From an uncultured Pseudomonadota bacterium (lineage in GTDB: Bacteria > Pseudomonadota > Gammaproteobacteria > Burkholderiales > Thiobacillaceae), in assembly GCA_903835655.1 (NCBI GenBank), contig CAILNT010000086.1, positions 31,224 through 95,223 of the forward strand: 64,000 nt of DNA. Reading direction: 5' to 3'. Below the pieces are notes generated by a model. The model saw nothing but the letters and a program-made list of their open reading frames with translations, was not told the origin of the DNA and did no database searches. Positions 37,814 to 45,912 of the stretch are shown here, one piece after another. Made by a program: the position numbers and the translations under genes. Position 1 is the first letter of the stretch. The number at the start of each line of letters is the position of its first letter.

Positions 37814-39267
37814 AGATCGCCTTCCGCGCCGATGCCTCACTGTCCGTGGGCAGCGGGCACGTGATGCGCTGCCTGACCCTGGCCGATGTCCTGCTCTCGC
37901 ATGGGGCCGTGACCTCGTTTCTCTGCCGGAAAGTGCCCGGTCATCTGGGGGAATTGATCCGCACGCGCGGCCACGCCCTGATTTGGCTGCCGGAAACGGG
38001 GGCGGATGCCGAGGACAGCGCAGCGGCACTGACTCCCGCCGCGCCCTGGGACTGGCTGGTGGTGGATCATTACGGCCTGGGTGCCGATTGGGAGCGGGCG
38101 CAGCGAGGCTTGGCAAGTCGCATCCTGGCCATCGACGACATTGCCGATCGCGCACATGACTGCGATCTGCTGCTCGATCAGAACCTTCAGGATGCGGGAC
38201 GATATGACGCCCTCCTTCCCAAGGATTGCCGTCCGCTGCTCGGCCCCCGCTTCGCGCTCCTGCGCCCGCAATTCGCCGCGGCCCGCGGGCCTGCCCGTGG
38301 CGGCCGGGTATGCCGCATCCTGATCTTCTTCGGCGGCGTGGATGCCGGCGGCGAGACCCTCAAGGCGCTGGCCGCTCTGGAGCTTCTCGCGCGCGGAGAT
38401 TTGGCGGTAGACGTCGTGATCGGTCAGTCCAATCCGCACCATGCAGCCATTGCCCAGGCCTGCGGCAGCTTGCCCGGAGCCGTGCTGCATCGCCAGGTGG
38501 AAGACATGGCGGCGCGGATGTCGGCCGCCGACCTGTTTCTCGGCGCCGCTGGCGCCTCCTCCTGGGAGCGCTGTTGCCTGGGGCTGCCTGCCCTGGTGCT
38601 GGCCACCGCCGACAACCAGATCGACCAATCCACGGCGCTGGCCCAGGCGGGGGCGCAGGCCTATCTGGGGTCCGCGGCGACGGTTACGGCAGAACGCCTG
38701 GCGCGAGCCCTGGCCGGCCTCATCGATCTGCCAGATATCCTGATCCACATGGCACGGCAGGGCGCGGCACTGGTCGACGGCCGTGGCGCGAGCCGCGTGG
38801 CCCATCGCCTATTGGCCGGCGCGATCGAAATCCGGCGCGCCCAGCCTGGCGACCGCGCCAATGTTTATTCCTGGCGCAACCATCCCGAGACCCGAAGATA
38901 TTCTCTGGATAGCGCGGAAATAGACTGGCAGACCCACTCGGACTGGTTCGCCAGAGTGCTCGCCGACCCCGAGCGGGAACTGCTGATCGCCGAGGAAGCA
39001 GGACGGCCGATCGGCGTCCTGCGTTACGACATCGCAGCCGGGCGCGCCCTGGTTTCGATCTATTTGCGGCCAGGCCTGGGCGGGCGGGGTCTGGGAGTGC
39101 GCTTGCTCCTGGCCGGAGAGGCCTGGCTATGCCGCGAGCGTGGCGACGTCCAGGCACTGGAAGCCCGGATACGCAGCGACAACACGGCTTCCATGGCGGC
39201 ATTCCAGGCGGCGGGGTTCGCCTCCAGGCACGCCTTGTTGAGTAAGGAACTGTATGACCGACATTGA
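37810..39267 (+). CDS. pseG: PseG-PseH fusion: UDP-sugar hydrolase plus N-acetyltransferase
   Basis: A 485-residue two-domain protein. Residues 1-330 are PseG, the GT-B-fold hydrolase that removes UDP from UDP-2,4-diacetamido-trideoxy-altrose (FRADASLSVGSGHVMRCLTLA, LLIFFGG-like strand, GAAGASSWERCCLGLPAL). Residues about 338-485 are a GNAT acetyltransferase (IEIRRAQPGDRANVYSWRNH, RPGLGGRGLGVRLL acetyl-CoA loop) that corresponds to PseH, which acetylates the C4 amine. The fusion explains why no separate pseH is seen. The ATG overlaps the methylase stop. Confidence 0.93.
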   Translation: MKIAFRADASLSVGSGHVMRCLTLADVLLSHGAVTSFLCRKVPGHLGELIRTRGHALIWLPETGADAEDSAAALTPAAPWDWLVVDHYGLGADWERAQRGLASRILAIDDIADRAHDCDLLLDQNLQDAGRYDALLPKDCRPLLGPRFALLRPQFAAARGPARGGRVCRILIFFGGVDAGGETLKALAALELLARGDLAVDVVIGQSNPHHAAIAQACGSLPGAVLHRQVEDMAARMSAADLFLGAAGASSWERCCLGLPALVLATADNQIDQSTALAQAGAQAYLGSAATVTAERLARALAGLIDLPDILIHMARQGAALVDGRGASRVAHRLLAGAIEIRRAQPGDRANVYSWRNHPETRRYSLDSAEIDWQTHSDWFARVLADPERELLIAEEAGRPIGVLRYDIAAGRALVSIYLRPGLGGRGLGVRLLLAGEAWLCRERGDVQALEARIRSDNTASMAAFQAAGFASRHALLSKELYDRH

Positions 39268-40306
39268 ATTTCACATCGCCACCCGCAGCATCGGCCGCGA
39301 CCATCCGCCCTTCCTCATCGCCGAAATGTCCGGCAACCACAATCAGTCCCTGGATCGCGCCCTGGCCATCGTCGAGGCGGCGGCGCACGCCGGGGCGCAC
39401 GCACTGAAGCTCCAGACCTATACCGCCGACACCATGACCCTGAACCTCGACACGGGTGAATTCCATGTCGAGCATCCCCTGTGGGGCGGGCAATCGCTGC
39501 ATGCACTTTATCAACAGGCTTACACCCCCTGGGAGTGGCACGCGCCGATATTCGAGCGGGCGCGGGAATTGGGAATGCTGGCGTTTTCCACGCCTTTCGA
39601 CGAATCCGCCGTCGATTTCCTGGAAGAGTTGCACGTCCCCGCCTACAAGATCGCTTCCTTCGAGAACACCGATCTACCCCTGATCCGCCGTGTGGCGGCC
39701 ACCGGCAAGCCCATGATCATTTCCACCGGCATGGCAACGGTCGCCGAACTGGATGAGAGCGTGCGCGCCGCCCGCGCCGCCGGGTGCCGCGATCTGGTGT
39801 TGCTCAAGTGCACCAGCACCTACCCGGCCACACCGGAAAATACCCATTTGCGCACCCTGCCCCACTTGCGCGAACTATTCGGCTGCGAAGTGGGGCTGTC
39901 CGACCACACCATGGGGTTGGGCGCGGCCGTGGCCAGCGTGGCTCTGGGGGCCACGGTGATCGAAAAACACTTCACCCTCGACCGCGCCGAGGGTGGCGTG
40001 GACTCGACGTTCTCACTGGAACCGGCGGAATTCGCGCAACTGCGCCTGGAAACAGAGCGTGCCTGGGCAGCATTGGGCACGGTCAGCTACGGGCCGAGCA
40101 CGGCGGAAAAGAGCTCCCTGGTATTCCGCCGCTCGCTCTATGTGGTGAAGGACATGCGTGCGGGCGAGGTCTTCAGCGCGGACAATCTGCGTGCCATCCG
40201 CCCAGGACTGGGATTGCCGCCCGGCCAGATCGATATCCTGCTGGGCAAGAAAGTGGCGCGCGACGTTCCCGCCGGCACGCCGGTATCATGGCAGCTGCTT
40301 GGATAG
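39254..40306 (+). CDS. pseI: Pseudaminic acid synthase
   Basis: A 350-residue NeuB-family condensing enzyme that joins the PseG product with phosphoenolpyruvate to give pseudaminic acid. The TIM-barrel part has FLIAEMSGNHNQSLDRALAI, KLQTYTADTMT, STPFDESAVDFLE and SDHTMG; the C-terminal SAF domain (from about 290) includes SLYVVKDMRAGEVF and LRAIRPGLGLPP. It overlaps pseG by 14 nt. This completes a full Pse route in the locus. Confidence 0.96.
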   Translation: MTDIEFHIATRSIGRDHPPFLIAEMSGNHNQSLDRALAIVEAAAHAGAHALKLQTYTADTMTLNLDTGEFHVEHPLWGGQSLHALYQQAYTPWEWHAPIFERARELGMLAFSTPFDESAVDFLEELHVPAYKIASFENTDLPLIRRVAATGKPMIISTGMATVAELDESVRAARAAGCRDLVLLKCTSTYPATPENTHLRTLPHLRELFGCEVGLSDHTMGLGAAVASVALGATVIEKHFTLDRAEGGVDSTFSLEPAEFAQLRLETERAWAALGTVSYGPSTAEKSSLVFRRSLYVVKDMRAGEVFSADNLRAIRPGLGLPPGQIDILLGKKVARDVPAGTPVSWQLLG

Positions 40307-40386
40307 TTCACGAGCCGGCCGCTCCCGTTCGTGGAAGGGTTTTCCGCGCACCGACCAGACCCAGTCCGACAACCTCAGAGGACACC

Positions 40387-41445
40387 ATGCACTGTCCGGA
40401 TATCTTGGAATGCACGCTGCGCGACGGCAGTTATGCCATCGATTTCCAATTCACGGCCGTCGATACCGAGTCTATCGGGCGTGCCCTGGACCTGGCCGGG
40501 TTTCCCTATATCGAGGTCGGCCACGGCATCGGCCTGGGTGCCTCGGAACAGGGTCGCAATGTCGCTGCGGCCAGCGATCTGGAATACATGCGGGCGGCGG
40601 CGCGCTCCATAGGCAAAGGCAAATGGGGCATGTTCTGCATTCCCGGCATCGCCAACCTTGACCATGTGCGACTGGCCGCGGATCAAGGCATGAACTTCAT
40701 TCGCATCGGCAGCAACGTCACCGAGGTGGACAGGTCCGCCCCATTCATCGCCCTGGCGCGGGAGCGGGGCATGGAGGTCTACGCCAACTTCATGAAATCC
40801 TATGCTCTTGGTCCCGAGGAATTTGGCCGCCTGGCGGCGCGCTCCTCCGGCTTCGGAGCCGCGATGGTCTACCTGGTAGATTCCGCGGGTGGCATGCTGC
40901 CTTCCGAGGTACGAGCCTATCTCCAGGCCACCCGCACTGAGGCACCGGGCGTGGCCCTGGGCTTTCACGGCCACAACAACCTGGGTCTCGCTGTCGCGAA
41001 TTCGCTGGTCTGCGCGGAAGAACGCGTGGCCATGGTAGATACCTCGCTACAAGGCTTCGGCCGCAGCGCCGGCAATACGCCAACCGAGCAGTTTTTGAGT
41101 GCTCTGGTACGCGCCGGCTGCACACCCGCGATTGATCCGATCGAAGCCATGCACCTGGGCGAAACCCTGGTGCGGCCGCTGATCGAGCGACGCGGCTTGA
41201 GTTCCCTCGACATCGCCGCCGGCCAGGCCCAGTTTCATTCCAGCTACATGCCGGCGGTCTTGAGCGCGGCGAAACGGCACCGCATCGATCCTCGCGCCCT
41301 GATCATCGAACTGTGCCGGCACGACAAGGTCAACGCGCCGGATGAACTGCTGGAGCGACTGGCCGCGGACCTCGACGATCGCCACGTCGCCCAGCGCGCA
41401 CTGCCCTGGGGCGCCTACTACGGCGAGGAACAAAGCGGGAAATGA
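40387..41445 (+). CDS. DRE-TIM aldolase (4-hydroxy-2-oxovalerate aldolase-like)
   Basis: A 352-residue member of the HMG-CoA lyase-like/DRE-TIM metalloenzyme superfamily. The motif TLRDGSYAIDF at residues 9-19 gives the catalytic Arg-Asp pair; the metal histidines are in GFHGHNNLGLAVANS; VYLVDSAGGM is another barrel-end motif. Closest recognisable subgroup is 4-hydroxy-2-oxovalerate aldolase, but no acetaldehyde dehydrogenase partner is present, so the real substrate is unknown. It could make a short hydroxy-oxo acid for the acyl ligase 4 nt upstream of this gene's end. The ATG at 40387 follows pseI by 80 nt; AGAGGA lies just upstream. Confidence 0.8.
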   Translation: MHCPDILECTLRDGSYAIDFQFTAVDTESIGRALDLAGFPYIEVGHGIGLGASEQGRNVAAASDLEYMRAAARSIGKGKWGMFCIPGIANLDHVRLAADQGMNFIRIGSNVTEVDRSAPFIALARERGMEVYANFMKSYALGPEEFGRLAARSSGFGAAMVYLVDSAGGMLPSEVRAYLQATRTEAPGVALGFHGHNNLGLAVANSLVCAEERVAMVDTSLQGFGRSAGNTPTEQFLSALVRAGCTPAIDPIEAMHLGETLVRPLIERRGLSSLDIAAGQAQFHSSYMPAVLSAAKRHRIDPRALIIELCRHDKVNAPDELLERLAADLDDRHVAQRALPWGAYYGEEQSGK

Positions 41446-42863
41446 CGGCCTCCGAACGACTCAACCGCTGCTTCGCCGCGCGCTGGAACGAGCCCGCCCT
41501 GATTTGCGATGCACGCAGCTTTAGCTATGGCGAGCTCCACGCCCAGGCCGCGGGCGTTGCCGCCTGGCTGACGGCGCGGGGCTGTAGGGCGGGAGACGGC
41601 GTGGCTCTACGCCTGGCCAACGGCTGGCCGTTCGCGGTGGCCTACCTCGCCTGCCTGCTCGGCCAATTACGCATCATTCCGGTCAACCCGGAGCACCATC
41701 CGGAGGATCAGGCCTATATCCTCGAACGTACTCAGCCGCGAGTGCTTCTGGAAGACGCCGATTTCCTCGCCGGACTGCCCGCACAGCCGAGTACGCGGCC
41801 TGCATTCGACTATCCGCGGGGCGCCGTCGCCACCGTCTTCTTCACGTCTGGCACCACTGGGCGCCCTAAAGGCGTTTGCCACACCCTCGATGCGCTGGTC
41901 GGAAATGTCGCCGCCTTCAACGCCTCCCTCGGACTGGATGCCAGCACCCGGCTCTACCATGTCCTGCCCATGGCCTATATGGCCGGCTTTCTCAATACCC
42001 TGCTTTCCCCCTGGGTCGCCGGTGGCACGGTGCTGTTGGGGCCGCGCTTTCGCCCCGCCGACGTCCTGCGATTCTGGCAGCGCCCGCTCGACTGGAACGC
42101 CAATGCCCTCTGGCTCACCCCCACCCTGGCCGCCATGCTTGCCCGGATGAGCCGCGACCCGGAGGCCGCGCACCGGGTGGGTGCGAGTCTGCGGCAGGTG
42201 TTCTGCGGCACCGCGCCACTGCCTGAAGCCACCCGCCGCGCATTTCGCAGCACCTTCGGCTGCGCCTTGCAGGAGAGCTACGGCATGAGCGAGGTGCTGC
42301 TGGTCGCGGCGCAAACCCGAGCCGAAGCGGAGCAGACCAGCGGGGTGGGGCACTTGCTGCCGGGCGTGTTGGCCCGCTTCCGCGCGGCACCGGAGCAGCA
42401 TGCCGAGGAACTGGTGATCCATACCCCCTGGGCGCTGACCGGCTACCTGCTGGAACAGGGCGAGGGATCGCCGCTGCGGGACGATGGCGGTATGCCCAGC
42501 GGCGACCTGGGCACGCTGAACGACACCGATCTCATCATCACCGGACGCTTGAAGGATCTGATCATCCGTGGCGGCCTCAACGTCTCACCGGCGGCGGTGG
42601 AAGACACGTTGCTGCGCGAAGCCGGCGTGCTGGAAGCCGCCGTGGTCGGCCTGCCCCATGAATTCTGGGGCGAGTCCATCGTCGCCTGCCTGGTGGCCGA
42701 GGCCAGCGTCGACACCCACGTTCTGGAACTCGCACTTAAGGCTCGCTGCGCACGCGAACTGGGCGAAGGCATGCGCCCGGATCGCTATGTCTGGCTGGAT
42801 GCAGTGCCCCGCGCCAGCACCGGCAAGATCAAAAAAAACCTGTTGCGGGAGAGCCTGGCTTGA
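41442..42863 (+). CDS. Acyl-AMP ligase (AMP-dependent synthetase)
   Basis: A 473-residue ANL-superfamily ligase that activates a carboxylic acid with ATP. The P-loop is FFTSGTTGRPKGV, the A5 region ESYGMSEVLL, the A7 motif SGDLGTLNDTD, the hinge region GRLKDLIIRGGLNVSP, and the C-terminal catalytic lysine sits in ASTGKIKKN. It is shorter than long-chain ligases. With an acyl carrier protein encoded three genes downstream it may load an acyl group onto that carrier. It overlaps the aldolase gene by 4 nt. Confidence 0.85.
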   Translation: MTASERLNRCFAARWNEPALICDARSFSYGELHAQAAGVAAWLTARGCRAGDGVALRLANGWPFAVAYLACLLGQLRIIPVNPEHHPEDQAYILERTQPRVLLEDADFLAGLPAQPSTRPAFDYPRGAVATVFFTSGTTGRPKGVCHTLDALVGNVAAFNASLGLDASTRLYHVLPMAYMAGFLNTLLSPWVAGGTVLLGPRFRPADVLRFWQRPLDWNANALWLTPTLAAMLARMSRDPEAAHRVGASLRQVFCGTAPLPEATRRAFRSTFGCALQESYGMSEVLLVAAQTRAEAEQTSGVGHLLPGVLARFRAAPEQHAEELVIHTPWALTGYLLEQGEGSPLRDDGGMPSGDLGTLNDTDLIITGRLKDLIIRGGLNVSPAAVEDTLLREAGVLEAAVVGLPHEFWGESIVACLVAEASVDTHVLELALKARCARELGEGMRPDRYVWLDAVPRASTGKIKKNLLRESLA

Positions 42864-43480
42864 TCCTCGGCTTCGCTCATCTGGCCATCAACTGCGACGA
42901 TCTTGTCCGCGCCGAGGGCGAGTGGCTGGCTCTGGGCTATGCTCGCGGCGCGCTGTTTCGCGGGGTGCCCAACCACGCATCCAAGCGCGCTTACGCCGGC
43001 CACGACCAGCCGCAACACGAACTGCTGCTGCTCAACGGTCCCGGCCTGTGGCCGCTTGAACTCACCCGCCATGGGTCGACTTCTGGCGACAACCGGCAAC
43101 TGGCCTGGTCGCTGGACGCCATCCGCGTCAGGCTGGCAGACAGCGCGCCGCTAAGGACACTGCTGCTGGAAGGCTTGGGATTTCGCGCCACGGGCGATGA
43201 CGTCCGGCTGGACAGCCGTCTTCCCGGATGGTCCTGTCGCCTGCGCCTGGAAACCGGGGAAACCGAGCCGGTGCGACTGGATGCGGCCGGACCGACCTGC
43301 CTGGCTTTTTATAGCAACCGCATCGAAGAGGATGCTCAGCGCCTGCTCAATCTGGGTGCTTCCGATTTCAGCGGCGTATTCGATCTCACGCTGGGTGCGC
43401 GTGCCATGAGCATCGCCTTGTTGCGCGCACCCGGCGGCCCCCTGTTGGAACTCATCAGCCCGAGGACCCGAACTCCATGA
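42860..43480 (+). CDS. VOC-fold (glyoxalase-like) protein
   Basis: A 206-residue protein with the two-module vicinal oxygen chelate pattern: FAHLAINCDDLVRAEGEWLALGY at the start and the second module near LAFYSNRIEEDAQRLLNLGAS. Family members are metal-dependent isomerases, epimerases or dioxygenases; the specific reaction is unknown. The start is a TTG overlapping the ligase stop (TTGA) with GGGAGAG eight bases upstream. Its place between the ligase and the cyclase suggests it acts on the acyl precursor. Confidence 0.65.
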   Translation: MILGFAHLAINCDDLVRAEGEWLALGYARGALFRGVPNHASKRAYAGHDQPQHELLLLNGPGLWPLELTRHGSTSGDNRQLAWSLDAIRVRLADSAPLRTLLLEGLGFRATGDDVRLDSRLPGWSCRLRLETGETEPVRLDAAGPTCLAFYSNRIEEDAQRLLNLGASDFSGVFDLTLGARAMSIALLRAPGGPLLELISPRTRTP

Positions 43481-44142
43481 CCCAGCGCATCGTCGATCTC
43501 ACCATGCATCTCGAAGAAGGGATGCAGACCTTCCCCACCCACTGGCACCCGTTCGTGGAAATCACCCAGCTCGGCCGCCACGGCCTGGAAAATCGGGAGA
43601 CCCGGAAACTGGTGCTGGGCACCCACACCGGCACTCACATCGATGCGCCACGCCACTTCATCCCGGGCGGTGCCACGGTCGACCAGATTCCGCTGGAGCA
43701 ACTGGTCGGCCCGGCCTCGGTGCTCGATCTCACCGGCTTTGGTGCAGGTAGTGAAGTCGACGTGGACGATCTCGTCCACGCGCTGGCCGGCCGCTGCGCC
43801 GAACGGATTCTGCTGCGTTTCGACTGGGACCGCACCCTGGGCACGATGGCTTATTACAACGACTCTCCGTTTCTCTCGGAGGCCGCGGCGCAATGGCTGG
43901 TGGATCAGGGCTGCCGCCTGGTGGGCATGGACACAGCCATGCCGGACAATCCAAAAAATGGCCGCAACGGCCCCAAGGACTCTCCCAACCACAAGATCCT
44001 GCTGGGCAACGGCGTGATTCTGCTGGAATACATGGTCAATCTGGCCGCCCTGGGCCAGCCCGTGGTGCAACTGGTGGTGGCGCCGCTCAAGGTGCGTGGC
44101 GGCGATGGCGCCCCGGTGCGGGCCTTCGCCATCCTCGAATGA
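43477..44142 (+). CDS. Cyclase-family (kynurenine formamidase-like) hydrolase
   Basis: A 221-residue metal-dependent hydrolase of the cyclase family. The signature HxGTHxDxPxH appears as THTGTHIDAPRHF around residues 48-60; the second part has LVGMDTAMPDNP and HKILLGNGVILLEYM. Members hydrolyse formamides or form lactones, so this enzyme could open or close a ring in an acyl precursor. It is coupled on both sides by 4-nt overlaps, showing that it belongs to the acyl module. Confidence 0.8.
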   Translation: MTQRIVDLTMHLEEGMQTFPTHWHPFVEITQLGRHGLENRETRKLVLGTHTGTHIDAPRHFIPGGATVDQIPLEQLVGPASVLDLTGFGAGSEVDVDDLVHALAGRCAERILLRFDWDRTLGTMAYYNDSPFLSEAAAQWLVDQGCRLVGMDTAMPDNPKNGRNGPKDSPNHKILLGNGVILLEYMVNLAALGQPVVQLVVAPLKVRGGDGAPVRAFAILE

Positions 44143-44384
44143 GCACCGCGATGGAGTATTCCAGCTGGATCTTCGACTGGTTCAGTCGGCGCGCACCACA
44201 GATCGCCCTGGCACCGGAGGACAACTATTTCAACGCCGGCGCCATCGACTCGTTTGGCGTGATCGAGTTGATCGAGGATATGGAGCAGGCGTTCTCGGTG
44301 CGCTTCACCGAGGACGATTTCCAGGATCGCCGCTTTTCCAGCGTCGCGGGCTTGTCGGACTTGCTCGCAGGGAAAGGGCGATGA
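44139..44384 (+). CDS. Acyl carrier protein
   Basis: An 81-residue acidic helical carrier. The phosphopantetheine attachment serine is in GAIDSFGVIELIED, the standard D-S-F/L motif at the start of helix II; EDDFQDRRFSSVAGLSDLL forms helix III. It is distinct from a housekeeping AcpP (no DSLDTVE) and more like the stand-alone carriers in secondary metabolism or glycan loci. It overlaps the cyclase and the acyltransferase genes by 4 nt each. I infer that it carries the acyl group from the ligase to the AAC(3)-like enzyme. Confidence 0.88.
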   Translation: MSTAMEYSSWIFDWFSRRAPQIALAPEDNYFNAGAIDSFGVIELIEDMEQAFSVRFTEDDFQDRRFSSVAGLSDLLAGKGR

Positions 44385-45205
44385 CGTCTGCCCACTACAA
44401 CGCCGCCGATCTCGACGCGGCGCTGGCGCGCCTGCCGCTGAGGCTGGGCGATGTGCTGTTCCTGCACAGCAACCTGGGCTTCTTCGGCCGTCCTGAGGGG
44501 ATCTCCGACAGCGAAACGGTATGCCGTTTGTTCTTCGACGCACTGATGCGGCGCCTGGGCGGCAAGGGCACGCTGGTGGTGCCCACCTTCACCTATTCCT
44601 TTCCGCGCGGAGAAGTGTTCGATCCAGCCGAGTCGGCCTCTGCCATGGGCAGCTTCGCCGAATGGCTGCGCCAGCACCCAGACGCGCAGCGTTCCTGCGA
44701 CCCATGTTACTCGGTCGCGGCGGTGGGCGAACTGGCGGAAAAGTTGACGTTCGCAGCGCCGGAAAACAGTTTTTCTCCTGAAGGTTTCTTCGGCCGCTTT
44801 CTCGACGTCGATGGCATGGTACTCAACCTCAATTTCGATGCCGGCTCTACTTTCCTGCATTACCTGGAACGGCAATTTGGCGTGAGTTACCGGTTCGACA
44901 AGACCTTTGCGGGATACATACGCGAGCATGGAAAAACTCGCCGGGCGACCAACACCATCCATGTACGCTACTTGAGCAGCGATGCCACCGTCCCGGTGTT
45001 CGAGCCATTTCATGCCCTGGCACAGGCGGCCGGACTGTTCGTCGGCGCGCCGCTCGGCCGCGGCCGGATCGGCGCCATCCGGGCTGCGGACTGCCAGCGT
45101 CTGCTCAAGGAAACCCTACCCGTGCGGCCCTGGCTGCTCACCCGCGCCGAAGCCCTCGACGTGATTCCCGACCTGATTTTGGAACCCACTTACCAATCTT
45201 TATGA
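44381..45205 (+). CDS. AAC(3)-like N-acyltransferase
   Basis: A 274-residue member of the aminoglycoside 3-N-acetyltransferase fold family. Recognisable parts are DVLFLHSNLGFFGRPEG at the start, GKGTLVVPTFTYSF, the DAQRSCDPCYSVAAVGE block and LNLNFDAGSTFLHYLERQFGV. In glycan loci this family acylates amino sugars rather than drugs. The adjacent acyl carrier protein suggests the donor is an acyl-ACP and the acceptor an amino group of the pseudaminic acid or its precursor. The acceptor is an inference. Confidence 0.82.
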   Translation: MTSAHYNAADLDAALARLPLRLGDVLFLHSNLGFFGRPEGISDSETVCRLFFDALMRRLGGKGTLVVPTFTYSFPRGEVFDPAESASAMGSFAEWLRQHPDAQRSCDPCYSVAAVGELAEKLTFAAPENSFSPEGFFGRFLDVDGMVLNLNFDAGSTFLHYLERQFGVSYRFDKTFAGYIREHGKTRRATNTIHVRYLSSDATVPVFEPFHALAQAAGLFVGAPLGRGRIGAIRAADCQRLLKETLPVRPWLLTRAEALDVIPDLILEPTYQSL

Positions 45206-45912
45206 ACCCATACAACTACCAGGCCGGCAACCAGTGGACCGGCCATTTCGCGGCACAGGCCCTGGCCTATCCGGCGGAATATGTGATCCGCATCTTCCGC
45301 GGCAACTATCCCCATCTGGCCATGCCCCGTCCCCAGCCTGGTCAGTCGGTGCTGGATGTCGGCTGTGGCGATGGCCGACATCTGCCGTTCTTCGCCAGCC
45401 TGGGTCTGGAAACGCACGGCGTCGAGATCGCCGCACCCATCGTCGAACAGTTGCGTAACAGGCTCGCCCCCTTGGGTATCGCGGAGGATCACCTGCACGT
45501 TGGAAGTTGTGCCGCGCTGCCGTTCGCCGATGCCAGCTTCGACTTCGTGGTGGCCTGGAATTCGGCCTATTACATGTCGCTCGACGGCGCCGACTTCGCT
45601 GTCCACGCGCGCGAACTTGTCCGCGTACTGCGCGCGGGAGGGTGGCTGGTGCTGTCGGTCCCGAAGCCCAGCGCCTTTATTTTCGATGGCAGCGAGCCTG
45701 CCGAACGGCCTGGCTGCCGGATCATCCGGAAGGACCCGTTCGGGGTGCGCAACGGCGAACTCATGCGAGTTTTCCAGGATGGCGGCGAACTGGCGGGCGC
45801 GTTTCGAGACGATTGCGATACTTTCTGCCATGGCGACATCCACGACGACTGCTTCGGTTTCGCCTACCACTGGTTCCTTTTGGTGGCCCGCAAAAAGGAC
45901 GCGGTGGCATGA
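45202..45912 (+). CDS. SAM-dependent methyltransferase
   Basis: A 236-residue class I methyltransferase. Motif I is SVLDVGCGDGRHLPFFASLG near residue 53; FVVAWNSAYYMSLDG and LRAGGWLVLSVPKP follow as motifs II-III. The N-terminal MNPYNYQAGNQWTGHFAAQ and C-terminal DDCFGFAYHWFLLVARK do not identify a substrate. It is coupled to the AAC(3)-like and DUF4910 genes by 4-nt overlaps, so it likely methylates the acyl group or the sugar made by this module. Confidence 0.85.
   Translation: MNPYNYQAGNQWTGHFAAQALAYPAEYVIRIFRGNYPHLAMPRPQPGQSVLDVGCGDGRHLPFFASLGLETHGVEIAAPIVEQLRNRLAPLGIAEDHLHVGSCAALPFADASFDFVVAWNSAYYMSLDGADFAVHARELVRVLRAGGWLVLSVPKPSAFIFDGSEPAERPGCRIIRKDPFGVRNGELMRVFQDGGELAGAFRDDCDTFCHGDIHDDCFGFAYHWFLLVARKKDAVA

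Noticed and set aside
44381..45205. AAC(3)-like gene considered as an aminoglycoside resistance gene
   Set aside because: It is translationally coupled to an acyl carrier protein and a methyltransferase in a sugar cluster, so sugar acylation is more likely than drug modification.
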